Part shown: positions 1 to 8,664 of the stretch, piece by piece | Layout of the letters: each line of letters opens with the position of its first letter | How positions within the stretch are numbered: position 1 is the stretch's first letter | Source: Rubritepida flocculans DSM 14296 | Lineage (GTDB): Bacteria; Pseudomonadota; Alphaproteobacteria; Acetobacterales; Acetobacteraceae | Assembly: GCF_000425365.1 (NCBI RefSeq) | Contig: NZ_AUDH01000001.1 | Span: 62,001 to 126,000 of the forward strand | Direction of reading: 5' to 3' | Length of the DNA: 64,000 nucleotides | Made by a program: the position numbers and the translations under genes | The notes under the pieces: model-generated | Told to the model about the DNA's origin: nothing | The model's database searches: none | Seen by the model: only the letters and a program-made list of their open reading frames with translations

Positions 1-1
1 C

Positions 2-277
2 CGCATCGTGGAGATCGCCTCCTCGCGCGAGCTCTACGCGAACCCGCGCCATCCCTACACCGAGGCGCTGCTCTCGGCCGTGCCCATCCCCGACCCGACG
101 CTGAAGCGCGAGCGCATCCGCCTCGCGGGCGATGTGCCGAGCCCGCTCAACCCGCCGCCGGGCTGCAACTTCCACACGCGCTGCCCCATCGCGAACCAGG
201 GAAGCTGCCGCAGCGAGGTGCCTGAGCTGCGGGAGACGAGCCCGGGCCATTTCGTCGCCTGCCACCTGCGCGCGTAG
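2..277 (+). CDS. Peptide/dipeptide ABC transporter ATPase, C-terminal end (partial)
   Basis: The gene enters from outside the window; only the last 91 codons are present. They carry the C-terminal oligopeptide/dipeptide (oligo_HPY) extension of OppD/OppF- and DppD/DppF-type ATPases: a [11 protein letters not shown] segment, then a cysteine-containing GCNFHTRCP motif. In this family that region follows the nucleotide-binding domain and helps couple the ATPase to its permeases. The Walker motifs lie upstream and cannot be checked. The preceding genes are presumably the rest of a peptide-type importer, separate from the one at 22914-28048. It ends 17 bases from the 3' end of the convergent acyl-CoA dehydrogenase gene. 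Confidence 0.9.
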   Translation, partial: RIVEIASSRELYANPRHPYTEALLSAVPIPDPTLKRERIRLAGDVPSPLNPPPGCNFHTRCPIANQGSCRSEVPELRETSPGHFVACHLRA

Positions 278-294
278 CGCGCGGCGGCCTCCGT

Positions 295-1464
295 TCAATA
301 GGATTTCGGCAGGTCGAGCACGCGCTCGGCGATGTAGGAGAGCACCAGCGCCTGGCCCACCGGCGCCAGCACGGGGATCATGCTCTCCCGCGCCAGGCGC
401 TCGACATGGTATTCCTTCGCATAGCCATAGCCGCCATGGGTGATCATCGCCTGGCGGCAGGCCTTGTTCGCGGCTTCTGCGGCGAGGAACTTCGCGGCGT
501 TGGCCTCCGCCCCGCAGGGCTGCTTCGCGTCGTAGAGCGCGGCGGCCTTCATCGTCATCAGGTTCGCGGCCTCCAGCTCCATCCAGCCCTGCGCCAGCGG
601 ATGCTGGATCGCCTGGTTCTGGCCGATCTTGCGGCCGAACACCTCGCGCTCCTTCGCGTAGCGCGCGGCGAGGCCGAGCGCGGCGCGCCCGATGCCCACC
701 GTCTCGGCCGCGACCATGATGCGCTCGGGGTTGAGGCTGTCCAGCAGGCAGCGGAAGCCGTGCCCTTCCTCGCCGATGCGGTCCTGCACGGGCACGGGCA
801 GCTCCTCGATGAACACCTCGCAGGAGGCGATGGAGCCGAGCCCGTGCTTCGGAATCGGCCGCACGGTGACATGGCGCGGGTCCATCGGCGCGAAGAAGAG
901 GCTGAGCCCGTCCACCGGCCGCGCCGTCTCCTCGATCGGGGTGGTGCGGGCCAGCAGCAGAATCCGGTCGGCGATGGCCGCGCCCGTGGTCCAGACCTTC
1001 TGGCCGGTGATGTAGTAGGTGTCGCCCCGCCGCACCGCGCGCGTCCTGATGCGCGTGGTGTCGAGGCCGGTGCTGGGCTCCGTCACGCCGAAGCAGGGGC
1101 GCTCGCGCCCGCTGATCAGCGGCGGCAGCATGCGCGCGCGCTTCTCCGGGCTGCCATGCGCCACGATGGACATGGGGCCGAAGATGTAGGCGTGCACCGT
1201 GCTCGCGGCGGTCCAGCCGCCGCCGGCCTCGGCGATGGTGCGCACCATGACGGCCGCCGCCTGCATGCCGAGCCCCGCGCCGCCGAGCTCGGCCGGCATG
1301 ATGATGGAGAGGAAGCCGGCGTCGCGGATCGCCTCGAAGAACTCCCGCGCGAAACGCCCCTCCTCGTCGCAGCGTCGCCAGTAGTCGAGGTCGAAGCCCG
1401 CGCAGATGCGGGCCACCGCCTCGCGGATTTCGGGATGGGGATCGAGCTCCATGGCCGTCGTCAC
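295..1464 (-). CDS. Acyl-CoA dehydrogenase (FAD-dependent)
   Basis: About 389 residues with the three-part acyl-CoA dehydrogenase architecture: helical N-domain, central beta domain (FGVTEPSTGLDTT segment) and helical C-domain (GGYGYAKEYHVERLARES). The enzyme should oxidise an acyl-CoA at C2-C3 and pass electrons to ETF. The usual C-terminal YEGT glutamate is not present; that stretch reads IPVLAPVGQALVL. The start is placed at GTG 1464 because a GGGAGGGAT ribosome-binding site lies on the minus strand at 1479-1471. ATG 1452 and ATG 1506 are in frame, but the 1506 version would run the coding region through the suspected regulator half-sites. It is divergent from the IclR gene, which may control it. 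The substrate is unknown. Confidence 0.88.
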   Translation of the reverse strand: MTTAMELDPHPEIREAVARICAGFDLDYWRRCDEEGRFAREFFEAIRDAGFLSIIMPAELGGAGLGMQAAAVMVRTIAEAGGGWTAASTVHAYIFGPMSIVAHGSPEKRARMLPPLISGRERPCFGVTEPSTGLDTTRIRTRAVRRGDTYYITGQKVWTTGAAIADRILLLARTTPIEETARPVDGLSLFFAPMDPRHVTVRPIPKHGLGSIASCEVFIEELPVPVQDRIGEEGHGFRCLLDSLNPERIMVAAETVGIGRAALGLAARYAKEREVFGRKIGQNQAIQHPLAQGWMELEAANLMTMKAAALYDAKQPCGAEANAAKFLAAEAANKACRQAMITHGGYGYAKEYHVERLARESMIPVLAPVGQALVLSYIAERVLDLPKSY

Positions 1465-1483
1465 GAGCGGATCCCTCCCTTCT

Positions 1484-1512
1484 CCATACGGAATACCCTT
1501 CTTCATGCGGAA
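1484..1512. promoter_or_regulatory. Candidate regulator half-sites between divergent acyl-CoA dehydrogenase and iclR-type genes
   Basis: Two similar decamers, CCATACGGAA (1484-1493) and TCATGCGGAA (1503-1512), stand 19 bases apart on the same face of the helix between the divergent genes. Read on the minus strand each begins TTCCG, a core seen in operators of several IclR-family regulators. The adjacent IclR gene is the obvious candidate to bind here. This is inference from position and sequence only. Confidence 0.3.
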
Positions 1513-1588
1513 GATAGCGACGGCACGCGCGCGGCGTCAAACGCCTCCCGCGCTTGACAGGGCCCGCACCCGTCTCCACCCATTTCCC

Positions 1589-2431
1589 ATGGAGAAGGCT
1601 TCGGCGCCCAGGCCGCGCAACCGGTCCGCAGCAACCAGGGAGGCGGGGGTCGCGCCGCCCAAGCTCGTCGGGGCGCTGGTCGCGGGGCTGCAGATCCTGC
1701 GCCACTTGGCGCGCGCCCGCGGGCCTCTCGGCGTCAGCCAGATCGCGCGCGATCTCGCTCTCAATCCCAGCACCGCCTTCAACCTGCTCAAGACGCTGGT
1801 GCACGAGGGCCTCGTCGTCTTCGACGAGCGGACGAAGACCTACGCGCTCGGCCTCGGCTTCGTCGAGATGGCCAAGGGCTCCCTCGAGAAGGCGTCCATC
1901 GCCCGCCTCGCGCGGCCGCACCTCGAGGCGCTCGCCTCCGAGTTCCGCGTGACCATGACGCTGTGGCAGCGCGCGGGGCCGGACCGCGTGGTGCTCGTCG
2001 AGCGGGCCGACAACGAGGAGGCGATGCGCGTGCACATGAGCATCGGCCAGCGCCTGCCCTCGCTGATCGGCGCGCTCGGCCGCTGCTTCGCCGCCTTCGG
2101 CGACCTCAGCGAGCAGGAAATCCGCGCGCGTTTCCCGGCGCTGCGCTGGCAGGCCCCGCCGACGGTGGAGACCTATCTCGCGGAGGTCCGCGCGGCGCGC
2201 CGCAGGGGCTACGCGCTCGACCGCGACCGCTACGTGCGCGGCGTCACCACCGTCTCCGCCCCGGTTCTGGACGAGGGCGGCGCGCCGGTCATGGCGCTCT
2301 CCGCCATCGGTTTCAGCGGGCAGTTCACCCAGGCGCGGCTCGAGGCGCTGGCGCGCGCGCTGAAGGCGCGCGCCCGGGAGTTGAGCGGGGCGCTGGCCGG
2401 CGGTCCCGACACGGCGGGCCGGGCGCGATGA
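1589..2431 (+). CDS. IclR family transcriptional regulator
   Basis: A 280-residue protein with an N-terminal winged helix-turn-helix (about residues 35-85; VSQIARDLALNPSTAFNLLK is the recognition region) and a C-terminal IclR effector-binding domain running to the GVTTVSAPVLDEGG segment. These regulators bind small acids and repress or activate adjacent catabolic operons. The start is ATG 1589 (MEKASAPRPR). Longer in-frame versions overlap the divergent gene's leader. A TTGACA hexamer at 1554-1559 could be a -35 box, but no good -10 follows. The stop overlaps the TetR gene start (ATGA), so the two regulators are co-translated. Position suggests control of the divergent dehydrogenase and/or the large cluster downstream. 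Confidence 0.92.
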   Translation: MEKASAPRPRNRSAATREAGVAPPKLVGALVAGLQILRHLARARGPLGVSQIARDLALNPSTAFNLLKTLVHEGLVVFDERTKTYALGLGFVEMAKGSLEKASIARLARPHLEALASEFRVTMTLWQRAGPDRVVLVERADNEEAMRVHMSIGQRLPSLIGALGRCFAAFGDLSEQEIRARFPALRWQAPPTVETYLAEVRAARRRGYALDRDRYVRGVTTVSAPVLDEGGAPVMALSAIGFSGQFTQARLEALARALKARARELSGALAGGPDTAGRAR

Positions 2432-3075
2432 GCGCGCCCTCGGCGAGGCGCTCCAGGCCCTCGGCGCGGCGCGAGCGCAGCGAGAAGGCGCGCGCCGCGC
2501 TGTTCGAGGCGGCCGCGCGCGTCGTCGGGCGGCACGGCTATGCCGGCGCGTCCGTCGCCCGCATCACCGCCGCCGCGCGCATGGCGCAGGGCAGCTTCTA
2601 CACCTACTTCCCCTCCCGCCAGGCGCTGCTGGACGAACTGCTGCCCAAGCTGGGCGAGGAGATGCTGGCCCACATCGCCGCCGCCGTCTCCGGCGCGGGC
2701 GACGAGATCGCGCGCGAGGAGCGCCGTTTCCGCGCCTTCTTCGAGTTCCTGCAGCGGCGCCCCGCCTTCTTCCGAATCCTGCACGAGGCGGAGTTCTTCG
2801 CCCCGCGCGGCTTCCGCCGCCACATCGAGAACATCGCGGCCGATTACCGCCGGGCCCTCGACCGCGCCCGCGCGCGCGGCGCGCTGGCGCATTTCACCGA
2901 GGCGGAGGTGGAGCCGCTCGTCTTCCTGCTGATGGCGGCGCGCAGCTACACCAGCATGCGCTACGCCTATGCGCCCGGCGGAAAGGTGCGCCCCCCGCCG
3001 GAGGAACTGGTCAGCGCCTACCTCAAGCTGCTGCGCCAGGGGCTCGATCCGCCCGCCGCTTCCGCAGAAAGCTGA
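2428..3075 (+). CDS. TetR/AcrR family transcriptional regulator
   Basis: A 215-residue protein. The N-terminal TetR helix-turn-helix spans about residues 20-66, with the typical ITAAARMAQGSFYTYFPSRQ turn. The helical C-terminal domain contains FFEFLQRRPAFFRILHEAEFF, a pattern common in TetR regulators near fatty-acid and acyl-CoA genes. It starts at ATG 2428, overlapping the IclR stop by 4 bases, so both regulators are made from one message. It lies directly upstream of the promoter and importer genes of the catabolic cluster. The likely ligand is an acyl-CoA or CoA-related intermediate, inferred from context. No binding site was identified. Confidence 0.9.
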   Translation: MSAPSARRSRPSARRERSEKARAALFEAAARVVGRHGYAGASVARITAAARMAQGSFYTYFPSRQALLDELLPKLGEEMLAHIAAAVSGAGDEIAREERRFRAFFEFLQRRPAFFRILHEAEFFAPRGFRRHIENIAADYRRALDRARARGALAHFTEAEVEPLVFLLMAARSYTSMRYAYAPGGKVRPPPEELVSAYLKLLRQGLDPPAASAES

Positions 3076-3102
3076 ACGGCGATTCGTGATTTGCGCGCTC
3101 TG

Positions 3103-3132
3103 TTGACCGCCCGGCCCGGCCGGCGTTAGCCT
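3103..3132 (+). promoter_or_regulatory. Candidate sigma-70 promoter for the catabolic cluster
   Basis: TTGACC (3103-3108) is followed after 18 bases by TAGCCT (3127-3132), in the 133-base gap before the binding-protein gene. The same TAGCCT -10 follows TTGACT at 17841-17869. Start-site distance would leave a leader of about 70 bases. Confidence 0.45.
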
Positions 3133-3208
3133 CATCGCGTCCAAGAGCATCCGGCAGCGAGGCGCAAAGCCCGTCCGGCACACGGCAGCCAAGAGGGAGG
3201 AGCGCGCC

Positions 3209-4465
3209 ATGGCGCAGCAACGCAACACCGGTTTGGGCCGTCGCGCCCTTCTGGGCGCGGCGGGAGCCGCGGCACTCGCCAGCCCCAACATCGCCTTCGG
3301 CCAGTCCCGCCAGCCCATCAAGGTCGGGGTGCCCACCATCCTCTCGGGCCGCGTCGCGCAGCTCGGCATCTCCTCGCGCAACGCGATGCAGATGGAGGTG
3401 GAGCGCTTCAACGCCGCCGGCGGGCTGGACGGGCGGATGATCGAGCTGATCGTGCGCGACAGCCGCGGCACCCCCGCCGAGGCCGCGCGCCTCGCGCGCG
3501 AGATGATCAGCAGCGACGGCTGCGAGTTCATCCTGGACTGCGAGCCCTCCTCCGGCGGCTTCGCGGTGCACGAGGTGGTGCGCGAGACGGGCACCGTCAC
3601 CCTGCACGTGAACTCGGAGACCTCCTCGCTCAGCGCCGATCCGCGCCAGCGCTTCTGGAACGCCTTCCGCGTGGCGCGGCAGGGCATCCACGACTCCATC
3701 GCCGGCGGCGCCTACGCCGCGAGCGTGGTGCGGGCGCGCAATCTGCGGCGCTGGATGACCGTCTCGCCCGATTACGCCTATGGCCGCGACACCACCGCCG
3801 AGTTCCTGGAATACCTCCGCCACTTCGTGCCCGAGGTGCAGGTGGTGGGCGAGACCTGGCCGCGCCTCTTCCAGCCCGACTACACCGAGAACATCACCCG
3901 CCTCTCGCAGGGCCGGCCGCAGGCGATCTACTCCTGTCTCTGGGCCGGCGATCTCGTGACCTTCATGGAGCAGGCCTCCATCTTCGGGCTGCTGGCGAAC
4001 ACGCAGTTCTTCGGCGTGAACCTCGCGGACTACACGACGCTGCAGCAGATCCGGAACCTGCCGCGCGGGGCGCATTCGGGGAACCGCTACCTGCGCAACT
4101 TCCCAGACGTGCCGGGCAACCGCGAGTTCGCGGCGGAGTACAACCGCCGCTTCAACACCTTCCCGACCAACTGGTCCTGGCAGTCCGCGACCGCCGTGCG
4201 CCTGCTGACCACGGCGCTGCGCGAGGTGGGCGGCACCTCGCCGCGCGCGGTGGCCGAGAAGCTGCGCGGCATGACCATCGAAAGCCCCTTCGGCGCGGAC
4301 GGCCGCGTGACCATGCGCGCCGAGGACCAGACGCTGGTGGGCTACGCCATCGGCTGGGGCACGACCATCAGCGCCGATCCCTTCGTCGAGAACATGCAGA
4401 CGGCCGACTGGAACACGATCTTCCGGCTCGAGGCCGAATGGAAGCGCGCCAAGGGCTGGCTGTGA
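3209..4465 (+). CDS. ABC transporter substrate-binding protein, branched-chain/amide (LivK) type
   Basis: A 418-residue periplasmic binding protein of the Peripla_BP_6 type. It begins with a twin-arginine-like export signal (LGRRALLGAAGAAALA), probably cleaved after the IAFG segment. Mature features typical of the family include IKVGVPTILSGRVAQLG, the NAAGGLDGR loop and DYAYGRD. It delivers ligand to the LivHMGF transporter encoded next. The start ATG 3209 has a GGGAGGAG ribosome-binding site 6-13 bases upstream. As the first gene behind the candidate promoter, it defines the substrate of the cluster, probably a carboxylic or amide-like compound. The sequence does not identify the ligand. Confidence 0.92.
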   Translation: MAQQRNTGLGRRALLGAAGAAALASPNIAFGQSRQPIKVGVPTILSGRVAQLGISSRNAMQMEVERFNAAGGLDGRMIELIVRDSRGTPAEAARLAREMISSDGCEFILDCEPSSGGFAVHEVVRETGTVTLHVNSETSSLSADPRQRFWNAFRVARQGIHDSIAGGAYAASVVRARNLRRWMTVSPDYAYGRDTTAEFLEYLRHFVPEVQVVGETWPRLFQPDYTENITRLSQGRPQAIYSCLWAGDLVTFMEQASIFGLLANTQFFGVNLADYTTLQQIRNLPRGAHSGNRYLRNFPDVPGNREFAAEYNRRFNTFPTNWSWQSATAVRLLTTALREVGGTSPRAVAEKLRGMTIESPFGADGRVTMRAEDQTLVGYAIGWGTTISADPFVENMQTADWNTIFRLEAEWKRAKGWL

Positions 4466-4523
4466 TCCTCATCGCGGCGCGCGGGCCCTCCGCGCGCCCC
4501 CCTCGCCTGAAGGTCCGCGCGCG

Positions 4524-5426
4524 ATGGAGCTGAACGAACTCCTCGACTGCGTCTCCACGCTCTCCTGCGTCGTGACGCAGGTCTCGGCCGGGCTGACGAT
4601 CGGCATGCTGCTTTTCCTCGTCGCCTCGGGGCTCACGCTGATCTTCGGCGTGCTCGGCCTCGTGAACTTCGCGCACGGCTCCTTCTACATGGTGGGGGCC
4701 TATCTCGCGCTGGCGGGCTACGGCGCGACGGGCAGCTTCATCGTGGCGGTGGCCTTCGGCGCGCTGGGCGTGGCCGTGCTGGGCCTGCTCTGCGAGAGGC
4801 TGCTGCTCAGCCGCATCTACGGCGCCGACGTGCTGATGCAGCTTCTCGTCTGCTACGCCATCGTGCTGATCCTCGACGACGTCGTGAAGATCGTCTGGGG
4901 CGCGGATTTCCTCTCGATGGGGGTGCCGGACTCGCTGCGCCAGCCGCCCTTCATCGTCGCGGGCGGCATCATTCCCTATTTCTACGCGATCCTCTTCCTC
5001 GTCACCGCGGCGATCGCGCTGCTGCTCGCCTGGGGCATGGGCCGCACCAGGTTCGGCCGCACGGTGCGCGCGGCGGCGGTGAATCCCGCCATGGTCGCGG
5101 CGCTGGGCGTGAACACGACGGCGCTCTACGCGGTCGTCTTCGCCATCGGCGCCATGCTCGCGGGCGCGGCGGGCGCGCTGTCGGCGCCCATCCGCTCCGT
5201 GGTGCCCGGCGCGGGCGTCTCGATCCTCATCGAGAGCTTCATCGTGACGGTGATCGGCGGCATGGGCTCCATCGGCGGCGCGCTCGCCGCCTCGCTGATC
5301 ATCGGCCTCACCCGCTCCTTCGGCTCCATCGGCTTCCCGCTCTTCGTCGAGGGGATGATGTTCGTCATCATGGCGCTGGTGCTGCTGCTCAAGCCGAGCG
5401 GCCTGGCGGGGAGGCGCGGCGCGTGA
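4524..5426 (+). CDS. livH: Branched-chain-type ABC transporter permease (LivH family)
   Basis: A 300-residue inner-membrane permease with about eight hydrophobic segments and the family signature GLTLIFGVLGLVNFAHG near residues 38-54, where the NFAHG loop is highly conserved. The C-terminal VIGGMGSIGGALAASLIIG is also typical. It pairs with LivM to form the translocation channel. It follows the binding-protein gene after 58 bases and overlaps livM by 4 bases (GTGA). Confidence 0.94.
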   Translation: MELNELLDCVSTLSCVVTQVSAGLTIGMLLFLVASGLTLIFGVLGLVNFAHGSFYMVGAYLALAGYGATGSFIVAVAFGALGVAVLGLLCERLLLSRIYGADVLMQLLVCYAIVLILDDVVKIVWGADFLSMGVPDSLRQPPFIVAGGIIPYFYAILFLVTAAIALLLAWGMGRTRFGRTVRAAAVNPAMVAALGVNTTALYAVVFAIGAMLAGAAGALSAPIRSVVPGAGVSILIESFIVTVIGGMGSIGGALAASLIIGLTRSFGSIGFPLFVEGMMFVIMALVLLLKPSGLAGRRGA

Positions 5427-6391
5427 GGGGTCTCGCCGACAGCCTCCGCGGGGATCTCCTCTTCGGGGCGCTGGCCTTCGCGCTTCTGGCGGCGGTGGAT
5501 CTCGGCCTCGGCTCGCCCGGGCTGCTGGACTTCACCATCCGCTTCGCCACCTTCGCGCTGCTCGCGCTGTCGCTGAACCTGCTGATCGGCGTCACCGGCC
5601 TCGTCTCCTTCGGCCATGCGGCCTATTTCGCCATGGGGGCCTACGCCTTCGGCCTGCTGATGCAGACGGGCGCCTGGTCCATCCCGGCGGCGCTGGTCGC
5701 GGCGCTCGCCGCCTCGGCGCTCTTCGCGCTGGTCGTCGGCGCGCTCTGCGTGCGGCTGACCGAGATCTATTTCGCCTTCCTCACCCTCGCCTTCCAGATG
5801 CTGCTGCATTCCGTGATCCTCGCCTGGATCCCGCTCACCGGCGGCGACCAGGGGCTGATGGGGGGCATCCCGAAGCCCGCCTTCCTCGGCATAGACCTCG
5901 CGCGGCAGGACCATCTCGCGCTCTTCTCGGCCTTCTGCCTGATCGCCTCGGCGGTGATCCTCCGCCAAGTGGTGCGCTCGCCCTTCGGCGCGGCGCTGCG
6001 CATGCTGCGCGACAACCCGGACCGCGCCGCCTTCCTCGGGCTTTCCGTGTTCCGCTACCGGCTCGGCGCCTTCGTCATCGCCGGAACCTTCGCGGGGCTG
6101 GCGGGGGTGCTGATGAGCCTCTACGTCTCCGGCGCCTTCCCCTCCTTCGCCTTCTGGACCACCTCCGGCGAGGCGATCTTCATGATCATGCTGGGCGGCA
6201 TCTCCGTCTTCCTCGGCCCCATCGTCGGCGCCGCCCTGTTCATCCTGCTGAACGACCGCATCACCGCGCTGACCGATCACCACGGGCTCTACATGGGGGC
6301 GATCCTGCTCGTCCTCGTGCTCGGGCTGCGCAAGGGGCTGCTCGATTTCCTGGTGGAGGCGTGGCGCGAGCGGAAGGAGCGGCGCTCATGA
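5423..6391 (+). CDS. livM: Branched-chain-type ABC transporter permease (LivM family)
   Basis: A 322-residue membrane protein starting with GTG and overlapping livH by 4 bases. It has the LivM signature LSLNLLIGVTGLVSFGHAAYFAMGAY near residues 49-74, and the later GISVFLGPIVGAALF segment. It forms the heterodimeric channel with LivH. The stop overlaps the start of the following SDR gene (ATGA), which ties that enzyme to the transport operon. Confidence 0.94.
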   Translation: MRGLADSLRGDLLFGALAFALLAAVDLGLGSPGLLDFTIRFATFALLALSLNLLIGVTGLVSFGHAAYFAMGAYAFGLLMQTGAWSIPAALVAALAASALFALVVGALCVRLTEIYFAFLTLAFQMLLHSVILAWIPLTGGDQGLMGGIPKPAFLGIDLARQDHLALFSAFCLIASAVILRQVVRSPFGAALRMLRDNPDRAAFLGLSVFRYRLGAFVIAGTFAGLAGVLMSLYVSGAFPSFAFWTTSGEAIFMIMLGGISVFLGPIVGAALFILLNDRITALTDHHGLYMGAILLVLVLGLRKGLLDFLVEAWRERKERRS

Positions 6392-7185
6392 TCGAGCAGA
6401 GCTTCGCAGGCCGGGTGGCCGTGGTGACCGGCGGCGCGAGCGGCATCGGCGAGGCCTGCTGCCGCATGCTCGCCGCCCGCGGCGCGCGCGTCGTCGTCAC
6501 CGACCGCGACGCCGCGCGCGCCGAGGCGCTGGCCCGCGCCATCGGCGCCGCCGCCATGGCGCTCGACGTCGCCACCCAGGCGGCCAACGAGGCCTGCGCC
6601 GCCGCCGTGGAGGCGGAGATCGGCCCGGTGGACATCCTGGTGACCAGCGCCGGCGTGCTGCAGCGCCCGCTGCGCGCGGAAGAACTGCCCGAGCAGGTGG
6701 TGGAGGAGGTGGTCCGCATCGACCAGATCGGCACCTGGAACTCCGCCGTCGCCTTCGGCCGGCGCATGGCGCTGCGCGGGCGCGGGGCCATCGTCACCAT
6801 CGGCTCCATCGCCGGAATCCGCTCCATGCCGCTGCACGCCTATTCGCCCGCCAAGGCCGCGGTGATCGAGATGACGCGCTGCCTCGCCGCCGAGTGGGGC
6901 CGCTCCGGCGTGCGGGTCAACGCCGTCTCGCCCGGCTTCACCCGCACGCCCGCCCTGCAGCGCGCCATCGAGGCCGGCGAGCGCGACGCCGCCCTGCTCG
7001 AGGGCACCAGCGCCCTGGGCGAGATGGTGACGCCCGAGGACATCGCCGAGGCCGTCTGCTTCCTCTGCTCCGACTCGGCGCGCGCCATCACCGGCGTCAA
7101 CCTGCCGGTCGATGCCGGCTGGCTGGTCGCGGGCTCATGGGCCACCTATGGCGGCCTGCCCGGGCCGCGGGGGAATGCGCCGTGA
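6388..7185 (+). CDS. SDR family NAD(P)-dependent oxidoreductase
   Basis: A 265-residue classical short-chain dehydrogenase. The cofactor motif TGGASGIG lies near residues 14-21, the NNAG-equivalent reads TSAGV, the catalytic serine is in GSIAG, and the YxxxK pair is YSPAK, followed by VRVNAVSPGFTRT. An aspartate after the second strand (TDRD) suggests NAD(H) rather than NADP(H). It probably interconverts a hydroxyl and a ketone on a pathway intermediate, for example a 3-hydroxyacyl-CoA. It sits between livM and livG with 4-base overlaps on both sides, which is unusual for a Liv operon and strongly implies shared function. The substrate is unknown. Confidence 0.92.
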   Translation: MIEQSFAGRVAVVTGGASGIGEACCRMLAARGARVVVTDRDAARAEALARAIGAAAMALDVATQAANEACAAAVEAEIGPVDILVTSAGVLQRPLRAEELPEQVVEEVVRIDQIGTWNSAVAFGRRMALRGRGAIVTIGSIAGIRSMPLHAYSPAKAAVIEMTRCLAAEWGRSGVRVNAVSPGFTRTPALQRAIEAGERDAALLEGTSALGEMVTPEDIAEAVCFLCSDSARAITGVNLPVDAGWLVAGSWATYGGLPGPRGNAP

Positions 7186-7952
7186 CCGGCGGGCGCCTCG
7201 AACTCCAGGGACTTCGCAAGAGCTTCGGCGGCGTCGTCGCCACCGACGACGTGACGCTGACCTTCGAGCCGGGCACCCTCTCGGCGATCATCGGCCCGAA
7301 CGGCGCGGGCAAGACGACGCTCTTCCACCTCGTCACCGGCAAGCTGCCGCCCAGCGCGGGCCGCGTGCTGCTGGACGGCGAGGACATCACCGGGCTCGAC
7401 CGCCAGGCCATCGTGCGCAAGGGCATCGGCCGCGCCTTCCAGGTGGCGAACCTGTTCCCGAGCTTCACGGTGGCCGAGAGCCTGGCCGCGGCGATCATGA
7501 CGCATGAGGGCCGCACCGCGCGCCTGTTCAGCGCCTTCCCTCCCCGCGACATCGCCCGCCGCGCCGAGGAGGTGATGGAGCTCTGCGGCCTCTCGCCGCT
7601 CGCGCGGCGGCCGGCGAGGCATCTCTCGCACGGGGACCAGAAGCTGCTCGACGTCGCCATGGCGCTGGCGCTCGATCCGAAGGTGCTGCTGCTCGACGAA
7701 CCGACCGCCGGCATGGGCCCCGAGGAACGCTGGCGCATGATCGAGCGCGTCTACCGGCTGTGGCAGGCGAAAGGGCTCACCCTCGTCTTCATCGAGCACG
7801 ACATGGACATCGTCTTCCGCATCGCCGAGAGCGTGCGCGTGCTGCGCTACGGCGCGGTGCTGGCCGAGGGAACGCCCGAGGAGGTGCGGCGCAACCCCGC
7901 CGTGATCGAGGCCTATCTCGGCGCGGAGCACGCGCTGGAGGAGGCGCCGTGA
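7182..7952 (+). CDS. livG: Branched-chain-type ABC transporter ATP-binding protein (LivG family)
   Basis: A 256-residue ATPase starting with GTG. Walker A is GPNGAGKTT (about residues 37-45), the Q-loop lies in GRAFQVANLFP, Walker B is KVLLLDEPTAGM and the switch histidine is in FIEHDMD. The ABC signature reads LSHGDQ instead of LSGGQ, a variant often seen in LivG-type subunits. It pairs with LivF on the cytoplasmic face. It overlaps the SDR gene upstream and livF downstream by 4 bases each. Confidence 0.94.
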   Translation: MTGGRLELQGLRKSFGGVVATDDVTLTFEPGTLSAIIGPNGAGKTTLFHLVTGKLPPSAGRVLLDGEDITGLDRQAIVRKGIGRAFQVANLFPSFTVAESLAAAIMTHEGRTARLFSAFPPRDIARRAEEVMELCGLSPLARRPARHLSHGDQKLLDVAMALALDPKVLLLDEPTAGMGPEERWRMIERVYRLWQAKGLTLVFIEHDMDIVFRIAESVRVLRYGAVLAEGTPEEVRRNPAVIEAYLGAEHALEEAP

Positions 7953-8659
7953 GCACGCCCGAGCTGGAGGTGGAGGGGCTCGACGCCGCCTATGGCGCGA
8001 GCCAGGTGCTCTTCGGCGTCAGGCTCTCGGTGGAGCGCGGCGAGACGCTGGCGCTGATGGGCCGCAACGGCGCGGGCAAGAGCTCCACCTTCAAGGCCGT
8101 CATGGGGCTGCTCAGGCCGCGCGCCGGCCGGGTGATGGTGCGCGGGCGGGAGGTGACGGGCCAGCCGCCCTACCGCATCGCGCGCGCCGGCCTCGGCTTC
8201 GTGCCCGAGGACCGGCAGGTCTTCCCCGAGCACACGGTCGAGGAGAATCTCGAGATCGCCGAGCGCGCGGGCGTGGCCGGGCGGGAATGGAACGCCCGCC
8301 GCGCCTTCGAGGTGCTGCCGCTGCTCGCGCCGCTCCGCAAGCGCCTCGCGGGGCGGCTTTCGGGGGGCGAGCAGCAGATGCTCACCATCGCGCGCAGCCT
8401 GATGGGCAACCCGGCCGTGCTGCTGCTCGACGAGCCCTCCGAGGGCCTCGCGCCGCTGATCGTGCAGCAGATCGGCGCGCTGATCCGCACCCTGCGCGAG
8501 ATGGGCACCACCATCGTCCTCGCCGAGCAGAACAGCCGGTTCTGCCTCGCCGTCGCCACCCAGGTCGCGGTGATCGACAAGGGCGCGATCGTCTGGCGCG
8601 GCAGCGTGGCGCAGTTCCGCGCCGAGCCGGACATCCAGGCGCGCTACCTCCAGGTGTGA
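7949..8659 (+). CDS. livF: Branched-chain-type ABC transporter ATP-binding protein (LivF family)
   Basis: A 236-residue ATPase with a GTG start overlapping livG. Walker A is GRNGAGKSS, the signature is LSGGEQQML and Walker B is AVLLLDEPSEGLAP. The RLSGGEQ and EQNSRFCL segments are typical of LivF. It completes a five-part importer (binding protein, LivH, LivM, LivG, LivF). The E1-alpha gene follows after 5 bases, so import and oxidation appear to be one transcription unit. Confidence 0.94.
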   Translation: MSTPELEVEGLDAAYGASQVLFGVRLSVERGETLALMGRNGAGKSSTFKAVMGLLRPRAGRVMVRGREVTGQPPYRIARAGLGFVPEDRQVFPEHTVEENLEIAERAGVAGREWNARRAFEVLPLLAPLRKRLAGRLSGGEQQMLTIARSLMGNPAVLLLDEPSEGLAPLIVQQIGALIRTLREMGTTIVLAEQNSRFCLAVATQVAVIDKGAIVWRGSVAQFRAEPDIQARYLQV

Positions 8660-8664
8660 CGGGC

